From positions 124,001-188,000 of the forward strand of contig JACFMS010000001.1 of the NCBI GenBank assembly GCA_019455285.1: a stretch of DNA of 64,000 nt, written 5' to 3'. The notes beneath the pieces were generated by a model. The model made no database searches and was not told the origin of the DNA. It saw only the letters and a program-made list of their open reading frames with translations. Below are positions 8,858-17,244 of this stretch, one piece after another. The stretch comes from Sphingomonadales bacterium (GTDB lineage Bacteria; Pseudomonadota; Alphaproteobacteria; Sphingomonadales; Govanellaceae). The position numbers and the translations under genes are program-made. Numbering within the stretch: the stretch's first letter is position 1; every line of letters begins with the position of its first letter.

Positions 8858-10075
8858 ATGACAGCCAACGACAGCCATGACGTGATCATTTCCGGCGGCG
8901 GCCTTGTCGGCATGACGCTGGCCTTGGCGCTGGCGCAGGGCGGCTTGCGCTCCTTGGTGGCGGATCGGGATGCGCCGGCGCGGGCGCTCGACCCCGAGTT
9001 CGACGGCCGCGCCTCGGCCATTGCTTTTGCCGGCTATAAGCTCTTTGACGCCATCGGCCTGTGGCCGGCGCTCAAGGACAACGCGCAGCCGATCGAGGAA
9101 ATCCGCGTCTCCGACGGCGCGTCGCTCCTCCATTTGCATTTCGATCAGCGCGAACTGGGCGAAGGCCCGTTGGGCTTCATGCTGGAGAATCGCCGCATTC
9201 GCTTGGCGCTCCATGAAGCGGCGGCGGGAGAGCCGTTGATCAGCTTGCGCGCGCCGGCGCGGATTGCGTCGGCGACGCGCGAGACGGCGGGCGTTAAGAT
9301 TGAGTTGGAAAATGGCGAGGTCGCTACGGCGCGGCTATTGATCGCCGCCGAGGGCCGCCGCTCGCCGCTGCGCGAAGCGGCCGGCATCAAGCTTTACGCC
9401 TGGAGCTATGACCAGACCGGAATCGTCGTCACCGCCCATCACGAACGGCCGCACCGCGCCATCGCGCATGAGCATTTTCTGCCCGCCGGGCCGTTCGCCA
9501 TCTTGCCGCTAACCGGCAACCGCTCGTCCCTGGTGTGGACCGAACGCACCAAGACCGCCAATACTTTACTTAAGCTGCCGCAAGGACTGTTCGACGCCGA
9601 GCTGCGCCGCCGCTTCGGCGATTTTTTGGGTCACGTGCAGTCAGAAGGTCCGCGTTGGTCCTATCCCTTGGACCTGCAAATCGCCGAGCACTACACCGAG
9701 CGGCGGCTGGCGCTCATTGGCGATGCGGCGCACGGCATCCATCCCATCGCCGGACAGGGCTTAAACCTCGGCTTGAAGGACATCGCCGCACTGGCGCAAG
9801 TGCTGGCCGAGGCGGCGCGCGCTGGCGAGGACATCGGCGGCAACGCGGCGCTGGAGCGCTATGCCCGCTGGCGACGCTTCGACAACATGACCTTAAGCGT
9901 GGTGTGCGACAGTTTGGTGCGGCTGTTTTCCAACGACATCGCGCCCGTGCGCATCGCCCGTGATCTCGGCCTTGCCGCCGTCAACCGCTTACCGCCTTTG
10001 AAACGCTTTTTCATGCACCACGCCCGCGGCACGGTGGGCGAGCTGCCGCGGCTGTTGCGCGGCGAGGCGCTCTAA
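8858..10075 (+). CDS. UbiH/UbiF/VisC-family FAD hydroxylase of ubiquinone synthesis
   Basis: This flavin monooxygenase of 405 residues hydroxylates the ubiquinone ring. It shows the N-terminal Rossmann motif [15 protein letters not shown], the RSPLRE stretch near residue 170, and the late FAD motif [23 protein letters not shown]. Alphaproteobacteria carry several members (UbiH, UbiL, UbiM types) with different ring positions, and sequence alone does not tell which one this is. ATG at 8858 is chosen because the Rossmann fold starts soon after and GGAG lies about 11 bases upstream; the longer upstream frame adds 35 residues without family support. Its stop overlaps the Trm112-like gene by 4 bases, tail to tail. 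Confidence 0.9.
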   Translation: MTANDSHDVIISGGGLVGMTLALALAQGGLRSLVADRDAPARALDPEFDGRASAIAFAGYKLFDAIGLWPALKDNAQPIEEIRVSDGASLLHLHFDQRELGEGPLGFMLENRRIRLALHEAAAGEPLISLRAPARIASATRETAGVKIELENGEVATARLLIAAEGRRSPLREAAGIKLYAWSYDQTGIVVTAHHERPHRAIAHEHFLPAGPFAILPLTGNRSSLVWTERTKTANTLLKLPQGLFDAELRRRFGDFLGHVQSEGPRWSYPLDLQIAEHYTERRLALIGDAAHGIHPIAGQGLNLGLKDIAALAQVLAEAARAGEDIGGNAALERYARWRRFDNMTLSVVCDSLVRLFSNDIAPVRIARDLGLAAVNRLPPLKRFFMHHARGTVGELPRLLRGEAL

Positions 10076-10254
10076 TCCAACCGCCGCGCTTCGTCGGCGA
10101 GCATGATCGGTACGCCATCGCGGATGGGATAGGCGAGGTTGGCCTTGCGGCTGATAAGTTCGCCGCGTTCGCGATCATACTCCAACGGCCCCTTGGTCAA
10201 CGGGCAGACCAGGATTTCCAACAGCTTAGGATCGACGGCTGTCTGTTCAGTCAT
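10072..10254 (-). CDS. Trm112/UPF0434-family small protein
   Basis: This 60-residue protein matches the YcaR/Trm112 family: [16 protein letters not shown] near the start, the [13 protein letters not shown] core and a short acidic tail. Trm112-like proteins act as small partners of methyltransferases in other organisms; the bacterial role is unclear. Only one of the usual cysteines of the zinc-binding set is visible (in LVCPLT), so zinc binding is doubtful. AAGGAA precedes the ATG. It is the last gene of a minus-strand group with the LON-domain protein and CnoX. Confidence 0.88.
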   Translation of the reverse strand: MTEQTAVDPKLLEILVCPLTKGPLEYDRERGELISRKANLAYPIRDGVPIMLADEARRLD

Positions 10255-10264
10255 GGTATTCCTT

Positions 10265-10942
10265 TCAATGGGCCGCGCCGGAGCCTTCGCCGGGTTCGGC
10301 GATGGCGAAGGTCATCAAGGTCGACATGGTGCGGGCGCGGTCATAAAGCGTCGGCGCTTCCAACAGCGCCTGTTTTTCGCTCGCTTCAAAGGGGCAGATC
10401 ATGGCCAGCGCGTTGACCAGCGTCTCATCCGGCGCCTGGGTGATGGCGTCCCAGTCGGGCGACAGGCCGCGGCAGTGGAAAAACCGTTTCAAATCGTTCA
10501 GCAGCTCGGCCCGTTCCTTGCCGCCGATGGTTTCCACCACCCGGCAATCATCAGCGAAGCGGTCATAATCCACCATCGCCTTGCGGTAAGGCGTGGTGCG
10601 CGCCAATTCCTCGCGCACCTCGAAGCGCGACACGCCGGTAAGCGTGATCAATATGCGGCCGTCGGGCAGATCGCGATGTTCGCTGATTCGTCCCAGGCAA
10701 CCCACGCTGTAGATCGGCGGTTCGTTGCGCGTGTCCTCGGGATCCAAGGGCTGGATCATGCCGATCAGGCGATCGCCCTCCAGGGCGTCGCGGACCATGG
10801 CGAGATAGCGCGGCTCGAAAATATTGAGCGGTAGATTGCCGCGCGGCAGCAACAGCGCGCCGGCAAGGGGAAAGATCGGGATGACTCGCGGCAAATCGTC
10901 CGCATCGTGAATGACGTCGGCGCTTGAGGACGACCCGGTCAT
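10265..10942 (-). CDS. LON substrate-binding domain protein
   Basis: This 225-residue protein consists of the N-terminal (PUA-like) domain of Lon protease without the ATPase and protease parts. Family marks are [26 protein letters not shown] at residues about 21-47 and GCLGRI at about 80. It therefore probably binds unfolded or specific proteins rather than cutting them. Its start overlaps the end of the CnoX-like gene by 4 bases, which implies translational coupling and a shared role in protein quality control. Confidence 0.9.
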   Translation of the reverse strand: MTGSSSSADVIHDADDLPRVIPIFPLAGALLLPRGNLPLNIFEPRYLAMVRDALEGDRLIGMIQPLDPEDTRNEPPIYSVGCLGRISEHRDLPDGRILITLTGVSRFEVREELARTTPYRKAMVDYDRFADDCRVVETIGGKERAELLNDLKRFFHCRGLSPDWDAITQAPDETLVNALAMICPFEASEKQALLEAPTLYDRARTMSTLMTFAIAEPGEGSGAAH

Positions 10943-11862
10943 GTGAACAGGAGCGACGACAGGCGTCGCCGGTTGGCGAGGGTGAACGGGCTCGTCGGTC
11001 CCATCGCCTCGAACATCTTGATCAATTGTTTGCGCGCCGCCTCGTCATTCCAGGCGCGGTTGCGGCGAATGATTTCTAAGAGATGATTGGCGGCGCCGTC
11101 GTGATCGCCGGCGTTGGTCAACGCCAGCGCCAGATCGTAGCGCGCCTGAAGATTTTCGGGGTCAGCGGTCAGCTTGGCGAGCAGAACCTGCACGTCGCCA
11201 ACGTCCTTCGTCTCCTCGGCCAGCGCCAGCGCGGCGCGCGCACCGACGATATCGGTGTGGTTTTCGTGTTCCTTCGGCGCACGGGCCAGAATGGCGCGCG
11301 CCTGATCGTAGTTTTTGCCGCGGATCGACGCATGGGCGAGACCGGCGATGGCTTCCGGATTTGCCGGATCGAGCTTCAACACTTCGGCAAAGAGCGCCGC
11401 AGCGCCGGTCATGTCGCCGGCTTCAAAAGCGCGCTCGGCGGCCTCCATCAGCGGCGCGACCTCTTGGCCGCCGTCGGCGCCGGGGCCGATCAGCGCCTGC
11501 ACGAATTGCTTTAATTGGCTTTCTGGCACCGCCCCCTGGAAACCGTCGACGGGCTGGCCGCGGTGAAACACCAGCACCGTGGGCACCGACTGGATGCGCA
11601 GCTGCTGGGCGATCATCTGGTTGTCGTCGATGTTGACCTTGACCAGCCGCACCGCGCCCTTGGCCTCGGTCACCACCTTTTCCAAGGCTGGGGTGAGCTG
11701 CTTGCAGGGCTGGCACCAGGGAGCCCAGAAATCCACCAGCACCGGCGCCTGCATGGAGGCCTGCACCACGTCGGCCATGAAGGTGGCGGCGGTGGCGTCC
11801 TTGATCAGGCCGCTGTTGCCGCCGGCCGCCGCCGTACTTTTTTGGCCGATGATGGTTTCCAT
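10939..11862 (-). CDS. cnoX: CnoX-type thioredoxin with TPR tail
   Basis: CnoX is a chaperedoxin that protects proteins from oxidation and passes them to folding machines. The thioredoxin domain (about residues 20-125) has the intact active site W49-C50-Q51-P52-C53. TPR-like helices follow from about 135 to 307. E. coli CnoX lacks one active-site cysteine, so this protein may keep reductase activity, as reported for Caulobacter CnoX. It heads the unit cnoX-LON-Trm112. About 70 bases separate it from the ProXp-ala gene, room for its own promoter. Confidence 0.9.
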   Translation of the reverse strand: METIIGQKSTAAAGGNSGLIKDATAATFMADVVQASMQAPVLVDFWAPWCQPCKQLTPALEKVVTEAKGAVRLVKVNIDDNQMIAQQLRIQSVPTVLVFHRGQPVDGFQGAVPESQLKQFVQALIGPGADGGQEVAPLMEAAERAFEAGDMTGAAALFAEVLKLDPANPEAIAGLAHASIRGKNYDQARAILARAPKEHENHTDIVGARAALALAEETKDVGDVQVLLAKLTADPENLQARYDLALALTNAGDHDGAANHLLEIIRRNRAWNDEAARKQLIKMFEAMGPTSPFTLANRRRLSSLLFT

Positions 11863-11935
11863 GGCTGCCCCGTTTTGTCGCCGTTACCTGACCTATTTAG
11901 TTTACGCCGTTCATATAGCCATCGAAAGCCGAACT

Positions 11936-12442
11936 TTAAAGGGCGTCGAAATCAAGGACGATCGGCGCAAAGCCGCAGTGACGGATGAAGGCGATCAGAT
12001 TATCCGCCGCGATGGCGGTGGTGGCGGCGTTATGGAGCGGATGAAAGTTCAAGGGGTTATGGCGCATCAGCGCGGCATCCAGCGCCACCGTCAGATCACG
12101 CCGCCCGCGGGCGTTGATCAAGGCAAAGGGCGTGACCGAGCCGGGGCTGATCCCCAGCACCTCGGCCAGGCGCTCGGCGCTGGCGAAGCTTAGGCGGTCG
12201 ACGGCAAGACCCGGCGCCTTGCCCAGCGCCTTTAAGTCCACCCGCCGCGCTTCGTCCACCACCGCCAGCAGATAGCGGTCCTTCTTGTCCTTCAAGAACA
12301 GGTTCTTGGCGTGGCCGCCGGGCAACACCCCGCGCAACTCCTGGCTTTCCGCCACCGTGAACACCGGCGCGTGGCGGTGGGTGACATGGGCGATGCCCAA
12401 CGTATCGAGAAGCGCCGAAAGATCTTGTTCGCTGGCCGGCAT
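11936..12442 (-). CDS. Prolyl-tRNA editing deacylase, YbaK/ProXp-ala type
   Basis: This free-standing editing protein of 168 residues removes mischarged Ala (or a similar amino acid) from tRNA-Pro. It contains the YbaK/EbsC fold with HRHAPVFTVAESQELRG near the start, HAKNLFLKDKK with the conserved lysine, and a late GSVTPFALIN segment. The pattern resembles ProXp-ala (PrdX). ATG at 12442 has AGGGGAAA upstream and fits the family length; the longer frame adds 14 residues. Confidence 0.87.
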   Translation of the reverse strand: MPASEQDLSALLDTLGIAHVTHRHAPVFTVAESQELRGVLPGGHAKNLFLKDKKDRYLLAVVDEARRVDLKALGKAPGLAVDRLSFASAERLAEVLGISPGSVTPFALINARGRRDLTVALDAALMRHNPLNFHPLHNAATTAIAADNLIAFIRHCGFAPIVLDFDAL

Positions 12443-12513
12443 GGTGTTTCCCCTTTCGGCTACGTTCCATAGCCGCAGGGCCAACGATGCGCAATCCTTA
12501 GCCGGGGCGCCTG

Positions 12514-13590
12514 TCAGTCCGACGCCTCCCGCGCCAGGAGCGCCTCTTTGCGTTTAAGCCCCCAGCGATAACCGGCAAGCCCGCCGTCGGCCCGCACCAC
12601 GCGATGGCAGGGAATGGCGACGGCCAGCGGGTTTTGCGCGCAGGCCCCGGCCACCGCGCGCACCGCCTGGGGACGACCCAGCTTGGCGGCGATTTCAGTG
12701 TAACTGGCGGTCCGGCCCGGCGGGATTGCTTGCAGCGCCCGCCATACCTGCTCTTGAAAGGCGGTGCCGCGAATGTCGAGGGGCAAAGGAAAGGAGCGGC
12801 CCGGCGCTTCCACGAAGTCCACCACGGCGGCCACCGTCTCGCCAAACGCCGCATCGCCGCCGATCAATTGCGCCTGGGGAAAGCGACGCGCCAGGTCGCG
12901 CGCCAAGGGTTCGGGGGCGTCACCCATAAGAATGGCGCACACTCCCTTCTCGGTGGCGGCCACCAGAATGAAGCCCAGCGAGCACGCGGTTATGGCAAAC
13001 CGCACCACGACATTCCTGCCGCCGGCCTGATACTCGCCGGGCCGCATGCCGAGCGCGGCCGGCGCTTCGGCGTAAAACCGGCCGCTGGAATTAAAGCCGG
13101 CGTCATAGAGGGCGGCGGTCACGCTCTGCCGCCGGGTCAAGGCCTCCCGCACCCGCTGACGGCGCTGCGCGGCCGCGTAAGCCTTCGGCGTGATGCCCGT
13201 TACCGCCTTGAAAATACGGTGGAAGTGATAGGGACTGAGGCCCGCTTGCCGGGCCAGGGCGGCAAGATCGGGGGCCTCCTCAGCGCGCTCGATATGGCGG
13301 CAGGCCTCGGCCACCAGGTTGGCATGCCTCTCCCCAAGCGACGGCGCATCGGGCCGGCAGCGCCGGCAAGGGCGAAAGCCCGCCCGCTCGGCCTCATTCC
13401 CTGTGGCGTGAAAGCGCACGTTCTCCCGCTTCGGCCGCCGGGCCGGGCAGGACGGCCGGCAGTAGACGCCGGTGGTGGCGACCGAAAAGTAGAACCGCCC
13501 GTCATAAGCGGCATCGCGGCGCAGCACGGCATCCCAACAGTCGTCCGGACTCAAGACGGCATCTGCGGCAGGCGCGGTGGCGGCGGTCAT
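12514..13590 (-). CDS. ada: Bifunctional Ada: phosphotriester methyltransferase, AraC regulator and O6-methylguanine methyltransferase
   Basis: Ada repairs alkylated DNA and activates its own regulon. The 358 residues hold three parts in order. The N-terminal zinc domain has C44, C48, C75 and C78, with C44 as likely methyl acceptor. The AraC-type helix-turn-helix follows at about residues 95-180 (LSPYHFHRIFKAVTGITPK). The C-terminal methyltransferase has the acceptor motif IPCHRVV. ATG at 13590 follows AGGAGG; an in-frame start 29 codons earlier is less likely. A 15-base sequence 75 bases upstream is shared with the DUF1203 upstream region. Confidence 0.95.
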   Translation of the reverse strand: MTAATAPAADAVLSPDDCWDAVLRRDAAYDGRFYFSVATTGVYCRPSCPARRPKRENVRFHATGNEAERAGFRPCRRCRPDAPSLGERHANLVAEACRHIERAEEAPDLAALARQAGLSPYHFHRIFKAVTGITPKAYAAAQRRQRVREALTRRQSVTAALYDAGFNSSGRFYAEAPAALGMRPGEYQAGGRNVVVRFAITACSLGFILVAATEKGVCAILMGDAPEPLARDLARRFPQAQLIGGDAAFGETVAAVVDFVEAPGRSFPLPLDIRGTAFQEQVWRALQAIPPGRTASYTEIAAKLGRPQAVRAVAGACAQNPLAVAIPCHRVVRADGGLAGYRWGLKRKEALLAREASD

Positions 13591-13665
13591 GGGTCTCCTC
13601 CTTCCTCTGTCATCATAGGACCTGCCGGCCATTATGACGAGGGCGGGGACGCTTGACGCTCCGTC

Positions 13666-13680
13666 TCTTGCGGTCAAATT
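13666..13680 (-). promoter_or_regulatory. 15-base box upstream of ada, shared with DUF1203
   Basis: Minus-strand AATTTGACCGCAAGA is identical to 17768-17782 and is followed in both places by a similar CGG-GCGT stretch. It holds TTGACC, a plausible -35 hexamer. It lies about 75 bases before the ada start codon. The function is inferred only from recurrence. Confidence 0.35.
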
Positions 13681-13816
13681 CAGGAGCGGCGGGCGGGGCG
13701 GAAGCCCGGTCCGGCCGCTTTTAGGGCTTGCATTGGGGCGGTGTTTGCGTAATATCGCGACCGCCTGGGACCAGGGGCGCCATGCCGCCTGATGCGGTCC
13801 CGTCCGGTCGTGGAGC

Positions 13817-13891
13817 GCGGGCGTAGCTCAGGGGTAGAGCACAACCTTGCCAAGGTTGGGGTCGTGAGTTCGAATCTCATCGCCCGCTCCA
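13817..13891 (+). tRNA. tRNA-Gly (anticodon GCC)
   Basis: A full cloverleaf is visible. The acceptor stem GCGGGCG pairs with CGCCCGC (13881-13887), the discriminator is T, and CCA is encoded at 13889-13891. The D arm contains GCTCAGGGGTAGAGC. The anticodon stem CAACC/GGTTG holds the loop TTGCCAA with anticodon GCC, and the T arm has GTTCGAATC. The tRNA ends 3 bases before the stop of the convergent acuI-like gene. Confidence 0.98.
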
Positions 13892-13894
13892 GAA

Positions 13895-14887
13895 TTAAGC
13901 ATTCACATCAACAACAATGCGGCCCTTGACCTGGCCCTTCAGGATCGCTGCGCCCAAGCGCGGCAGATCGGCAAGCGTTGCCGGTTCGATCATGGCTTCC
14001 AATTTATGCTTCGGCAGATCCGCCGCCAGACGCTGCCAGACGCGCACCCGGTCGGCATAGGGGCGCATCACGGAATCGATGCCGAGAAGGTTGACGCCGC
14101 GCAATATGAACGGAATGACGGTAGCGGGCAGCGCCGCGCCGCCGGCAAGGCCAACCGCGGCGACGGAAGCGCCATAGCGCATCTGCCCCAAGACCCGCGC
14201 CAGCATGGCGCCGCCGACGGCGTCGATGCAGCCGGCCCAGGTTTCCGTCTCCAGGGGGCGCTTCACGGTCTCCGCCAATTCGGCGCGCGGCACGATGCGC
14301 GCCGCGCCAAGATCGCGCAAATATGGTTCCGTCTCAGGCCGTCCGGTAACCACCGCCACTTTGTAGCCGAGCTTGGCCAGGACGGCGGTGGCAACCGAGC
14401 CGACGCCGCCGCCGGCGCCGGTCACCAACACTTCCCCCTGTTCAGGTTTCAAGCCATGATCTTCCAGCGCCAGGATCGCCAGCATGGCGGTGAATCCAGC
14501 GGTGCCGATGGCCATCGCCTGGCGCGTGGTCAAGCCGTCCGCCAGCGGCACCAGCCAATCCGCCTTGACGCGCGCCTTTTGCGCATAGCCGCCCCAATGG
14601 GTTTCGCCGACCCGCCAGCCGGTGAGCACAACCTTGTCACCCGGCTTGTAACGCGGATCGGATGAGGTTTCGACCGTGCCGGCGAAATCGATGCCCGGCA
14701 CATGGGGATAGGCGCGGACCAATCCGCCGCCGGTGGTCAGGCAAAGCCCGTCCTTATAGTTCACCGTTGAATATTCAACCGCGACGGTGACATCGCCCTC
14801 CGGCAACCGGTTTTCTTCAATTTGCTGCACGCTGGCGGTGGTGGCGCCATCTTCATTTTTTTCAACGATCAAGGCTTTGAAAGTCAC
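13895..14887 (-). CDS. Acrylyl-CoA reductase-like MDR oxidoreductase (AcuI/YhdH type)
   Basis: This NADPH-dependent medium-chain reductase of 330 residues belongs to the family that turns acryloyl-CoA into propionyl-CoA. Typical segments are VNYKDGLCLTTGGGLVR, PHVPGIDFAGTVE, GTAGFTAMLAILALEDHG and the NADPH loop VTGAGGGVGSVA. There is no zinc site. GTG at 14887 is chosen because AGGA lies upstream and the product begins VTFKALIVEK, the usual family start; the longer frame adds 43 unsupported residues. It follows the DUF1326 gene by 55 bases on the same strand and may be cotranscribed with it. Substrate specificity is inferred. Confidence 0.88.
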   Translation of the reverse strand: MTFKALIVEKNEDGATTASVQQIEENRLPEGDVTVAVEYSTVNYKDGLCLTTGGGLVRAYPHVPGIDFAGTVETSSDPRYKPGDKVVLTGWRVGETHWGGYAQKARVKADWLVPLADGLTTRQAMAIGTAGFTAMLAILALEDHGLKPEQGEVLVTGAGGGVGSVATAVLAKLGYKVAVVTGRPETEPYLRDLGAARIVPRAELAETVKRPLETETWAGCIDAVGGAMLARVLGQMRYGASVAAVGLAGGAALPATVIPFILRGVNLLGIDSVMRPYADRVRVWQRLAADLPKHKLEAMIEPATLADLPRLGAAILKGQVKGRIVVDVNA

Positions 14888-14942
14888 GTTGGTGTTTCCT
14901 GCTGTTTTGAGAAAAATTCCGCGCGTTTGAGTAAAGGTGGCG

Positions 14943-15590
14943 CTACTTGCCGGGACCGCGCCAGTCGATCTGGCATATTTCCGCCGAGCGGCCGTCAAAA
15001 TCCCACACCCGGCCATAGGCGCGCACCCGGCCCTTGGTGGCGGTGGCGATGGTGACGTCCGGCCCCATCCAGTAGCCGGTGTTCGTCACCACGATATCCT
15101 CATGGGGATCGGCGCCCGCGACCGGCACCACCTCTCCTTGGATTTTTTTGCCGACCATCAAGCGGCGCGCCTTGCCTTCGGTTTCATATGACACCGCCGC
15201 GCGCTCCGCTCCGAGAAAGGTGCTGACCAAAACGCCAAACAGACCGGTGGTGCCGCGCGCCTTGCCGGAGAAAATGTTGATGAGCGCTTCATAGGCGTCA
15301 TCGCTGGCGCGCTCATCGATATAAGCCGCCGCCGTCCAGTTGCCGCGCGCCATCAGGCCGGGAATTTCCAACAAGAGGCCGACATTCAACCCCGATAAAT
15401 CGGCGTCGCCGTAATGGCCCTTGTCGATGCGCACGCCGGCCCACGCCTGGCAATATCCTTCCGTCGGCGGATGCTTGCCCAAACTGACGACGCACGGGCA
15501 AAACACGGTGCAGTTGCAGTTGAGAATGAGCTCGCCCTTGATGGCCCAGGGCGTTTGCCCGATGGACGATGGTTGTCCGGCGGTTGTCAT
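14943..15590 (-). CDS. DUF1326-family cysteine-rich protein
   Basis: This 215-residue protein of unknown function has a Cys cluster near the N-terminus (C25, C27, C31 and C33), suggestive of metal binding. The remainder is a soluble mixed fold with RGTTGLFGVLVSTFLGAE in the middle. DUF1326 proteins are often encoded beside DUF2182 membrane proteins, as here, where only 17 bases separate the two. ATG at 15590 follows AAGGAACG. No signal peptide is seen. The role of the pair is not established, and metal sensing or insertion is only a guess from the cysteines. Confidence 0.85.
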   Translation of the reverse strand: MTTAGQPSSIGQTPWAIKGELILNCNCTVFCPCVVSLGKHPPTEGYCQAWAGVRIDKGHYGDADLSGLNVGLLLEIPGLMARGNWTAAAYIDERASDDAYEALINIFSGKARGTTGLFGVLVSTFLGAERAAVSYETEGKARRLMVGKKIQGEVVPVAGADPHEDIVVTNTGYWMGPDVTIATATKGRVRAYGRVWDFDGRSAEICQIDWRGPGK

Positions 15591-15607
15591 CGTTCCTTGT
15601 CCTTTCT

Positions 15608-16381
15608 TCACATCGCTAATACCCACGCCGCCGCCAGCACCAGCAGCCCGCCCAAGGGCCGGGTCACGAGACGGCCGACGTCCGGCAATTTCTCAAACGT
15701 CATCAGCACCATGCCGAGCCCCATCCAGAAGAGGTTCATGGCGCCGCCGATAAAGGCCAACAACATCAACGCCCAGCAGCAGCCCAGACACAATCCGCCA
15801 AGCCGCAGCCCCATGACGGCTGCGCCCCACGGACCTTCCCGCCAATACTGCATGAAGAACGCCAGCGGCCGCCGGCAGCGGCTGAGACACGCCGCCTTGA
15901 CGGCGGAAAACTGGTAGCCTCCCGCCAACGCCAATAATCCCGCCGTCAGCCAACGGGAAACGCTTTCGCCTTGCGCCGTGAGGAGGCCAGCCGCCGCCAG
16001 CGTTACCTGCAGCTGCGCAGCGAGCAGGGCGAACGCCAGCCACACGCTCAAATAGCCGACCAGAAGCGCCCAAAACCCCGACCTGCGCGCCGCGCCGGCT
16101 TGCAGCAGGTCGTCATAGGTCGCCAGGGCCGGCAGGAAAGTTGGCGTCATCATGCCGAGCGCCATCAGCCCCCACATGACCGCCGCCGTCGGCAAGTCCG
16201 CGGTCGTTGCCCCGGCCGAGCATAGCCCCGCCCACCATGCCGGCCCAAAAATCGTTGTCGGTTGGTCGAACGGCAGCGGCGCCTGCATCAGGTAAATCGC
16301 CGCCCATGCCGCCAGCAGCAGCAGGTAGAAGGTCAGCCAATGGACGCCCGGCATCAGACGAGGGCGCGCTGATCCATCCAT
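15608..16381 (-). CDS. DUF2182 integral membrane protein, putative metal binding
   Basis: This membrane protein of 257 residues has about six to seven hydrophobic segments. It carries the DUF2182 signature: MWGLMALGMMTPTFLPAL near residue 70, the CLSRCRRPL pair of cysteines, and LGGLCLGCCWALMLL with three more cysteines before the late WMGLGMVLMTFEKL. These Cys and Met residues suggest metal handling within the membrane. It heads the minus-strand unit DUF2182-DUF1326, perhaps with acuI. ATG at 16381 follows GAGGGA. It is divergent from the GntR regulator with a strong palindrome between them. Confidence 0.85.
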   Translation of the reverse strand: MDGSARPRLMPGVHWLTFYLLLLAAWAAIYLMQAPLPFDQPTTIFGPAWWAGLCSAGATTADLPTAAVMWGLMALGMMTPTFLPALATYDDLLQAGAARRSGFWALLVGYLSVWLAFALLAAQLQVTLAAAGLLTAQGESVSRWLTAGLLALAGGYQFSAVKAACLSRCRRPLAFFMQYWREGPWGAAVMGLRLGGLCLGCCWALMLLAFIGGAMNLFWMGLGMVLMTFEKLPDVGRLVTRPLGGLLVLAAAWVLAM

Positions 16382-16438
16382 GTTTCCATCCCTCGATTTC
16401 CCGTTGCAATGGAGCCGGAATGAGATAGGATTAATAAA

Positions 16439-16462
16439 TGTCATACATTTAAATGTCTGACA
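16439..16462. promoter_or_regulatory. 24-bp near-perfect palindrome, candidate GntR operator
   Basis: The left half TGTCATACATTT (16439-16450) and right half AAATGTCTGACA (16451-16462) are inverted copies with 11 of 12 positions matching. The site lies 57 bases from the DUF2182 start and 19 from the GntR start, in an AT-rich spot unlike the surroundings. Its position between a FadR-type regulator and a divergent unit is classic for an autoregulated operator. Confidence 0.65.
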
Positions 16463-16481
16463 AATAAAAATCGGTCATGAG

Positions 16482-17225
16482 ATGAAAACCGAGCTCAAAA
16501 CCGCTGGGGAATATTCGGCGCAGATCGCCAACGCCATCCGAGAGTCGATCCTCACCGGAAAACTGACGGTCGACGCGCGCCTGCCGTCGGAATCCGATCT
16601 CGCCGAGACCTTCGGCGTTTCTCGCCCGACGGTGCGAGAGGCCTTGAAGCGGCTGGCGGCGCAGAACTTGATCCGCACCCAGCGCGGCGCCGCCGGCGGC
16701 GCGTTCGTCAATCGGGTAAGTTTTGATGAGGTGCAAAGCAGCCTGGTTACCTCCTCCACGCTGTTGTTGTCCATGAACGCCATCGATTTTGAAACCGCCT
16801 GCGAGGCGCGCTATGCGCTGGAGCGGGCCTGTCTGCCGCTGGCCGCCGAACGCCGCCTGCCGACCCATCTGGCGGCGATGCGGGCCGAAATCGCCCGCCA
16901 GGGTACCGACGGCCTGGATGATCAGGCCTTTTGCGCCTCCGACGTCGCGTTTCATCGGGCGCTCGTTGAGGCGGCCGGCAATCCCATCCTGTCCCTGCAC
17001 CTCGCCGGCGCTGTCGAGGCCATGCAGCCGTTGATGAACATGGTCACCTTCCGCACCCGGTCCCGGGAGCGGATCATCGCCCTCCATCGGCGTATCGCCG
17101 ACGCCATCGATGGCAGAGACGCCGGCGCGGCGGAAGCGGCGCTTCTCGAATTGGCGTCCTACACCGCCCAACTGGGCGGCAAGGCGCGCGAACAGCGCGC
17201 CGTGCGCGCCGCGGCCATTGGCTGA
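16482..17225 (+). CDS. GntR-family regulator, FadR (FCD) subfamily
   Basis: This 247-residue transcription regulator has an N-terminal winged helix (about residues 8-75) with LPSESDLAETFGVSRPTVREALKRL. The C-terminal FCD ligand domain (about 100-230) includes ALERACLPLAAERR, the DVAFHRAL motif and the late HRRIADAI, which supply the metal/ligand histidines. Members of this group usually sense organic acids. The divergent unit includes an acrylyl-CoA reductase-like enzyme, so a short-chain acid or CoA ester is a reasonable ligand guess. ATG at 16482 has a weak ribosome site; the leader between the palindrome and the start is only 19 bases. Confidence 0.9.
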   Translation: MKTELKTAGEYSAQIANAIRESILTGKLTVDARLPSESDLAETFGVSRPTVREALKRLAAQNLIRTQRGAAGGAFVNRVSFDEVQSSLVTSSTLLLSMNAIDFETACEARYALERACLPLAAERRLPTHLAAMRAEIARQGTDGLDDQAFCASDVAFHRALVEAAGNPILSLHLAGAVEAMQPLMNMVTFRTRSRERIIALHRRIADAIDGRDAGAAEAALLELASYTAQLGGKAREQRAVRAAAIG

Positions 17226-17244
17226 CCGCGCCCGCGGCGACCAC

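Noticed and set aside
12604-13656. Plus-strand frame of 350 codons
   Set aside because: It is antisense to ada, whose motifs are complete.
13680-13880. Small minus-strand frame across the tRNA
   Set aside because: It translates the complement of tRNA-Gly, a well-known source of false small proteins.
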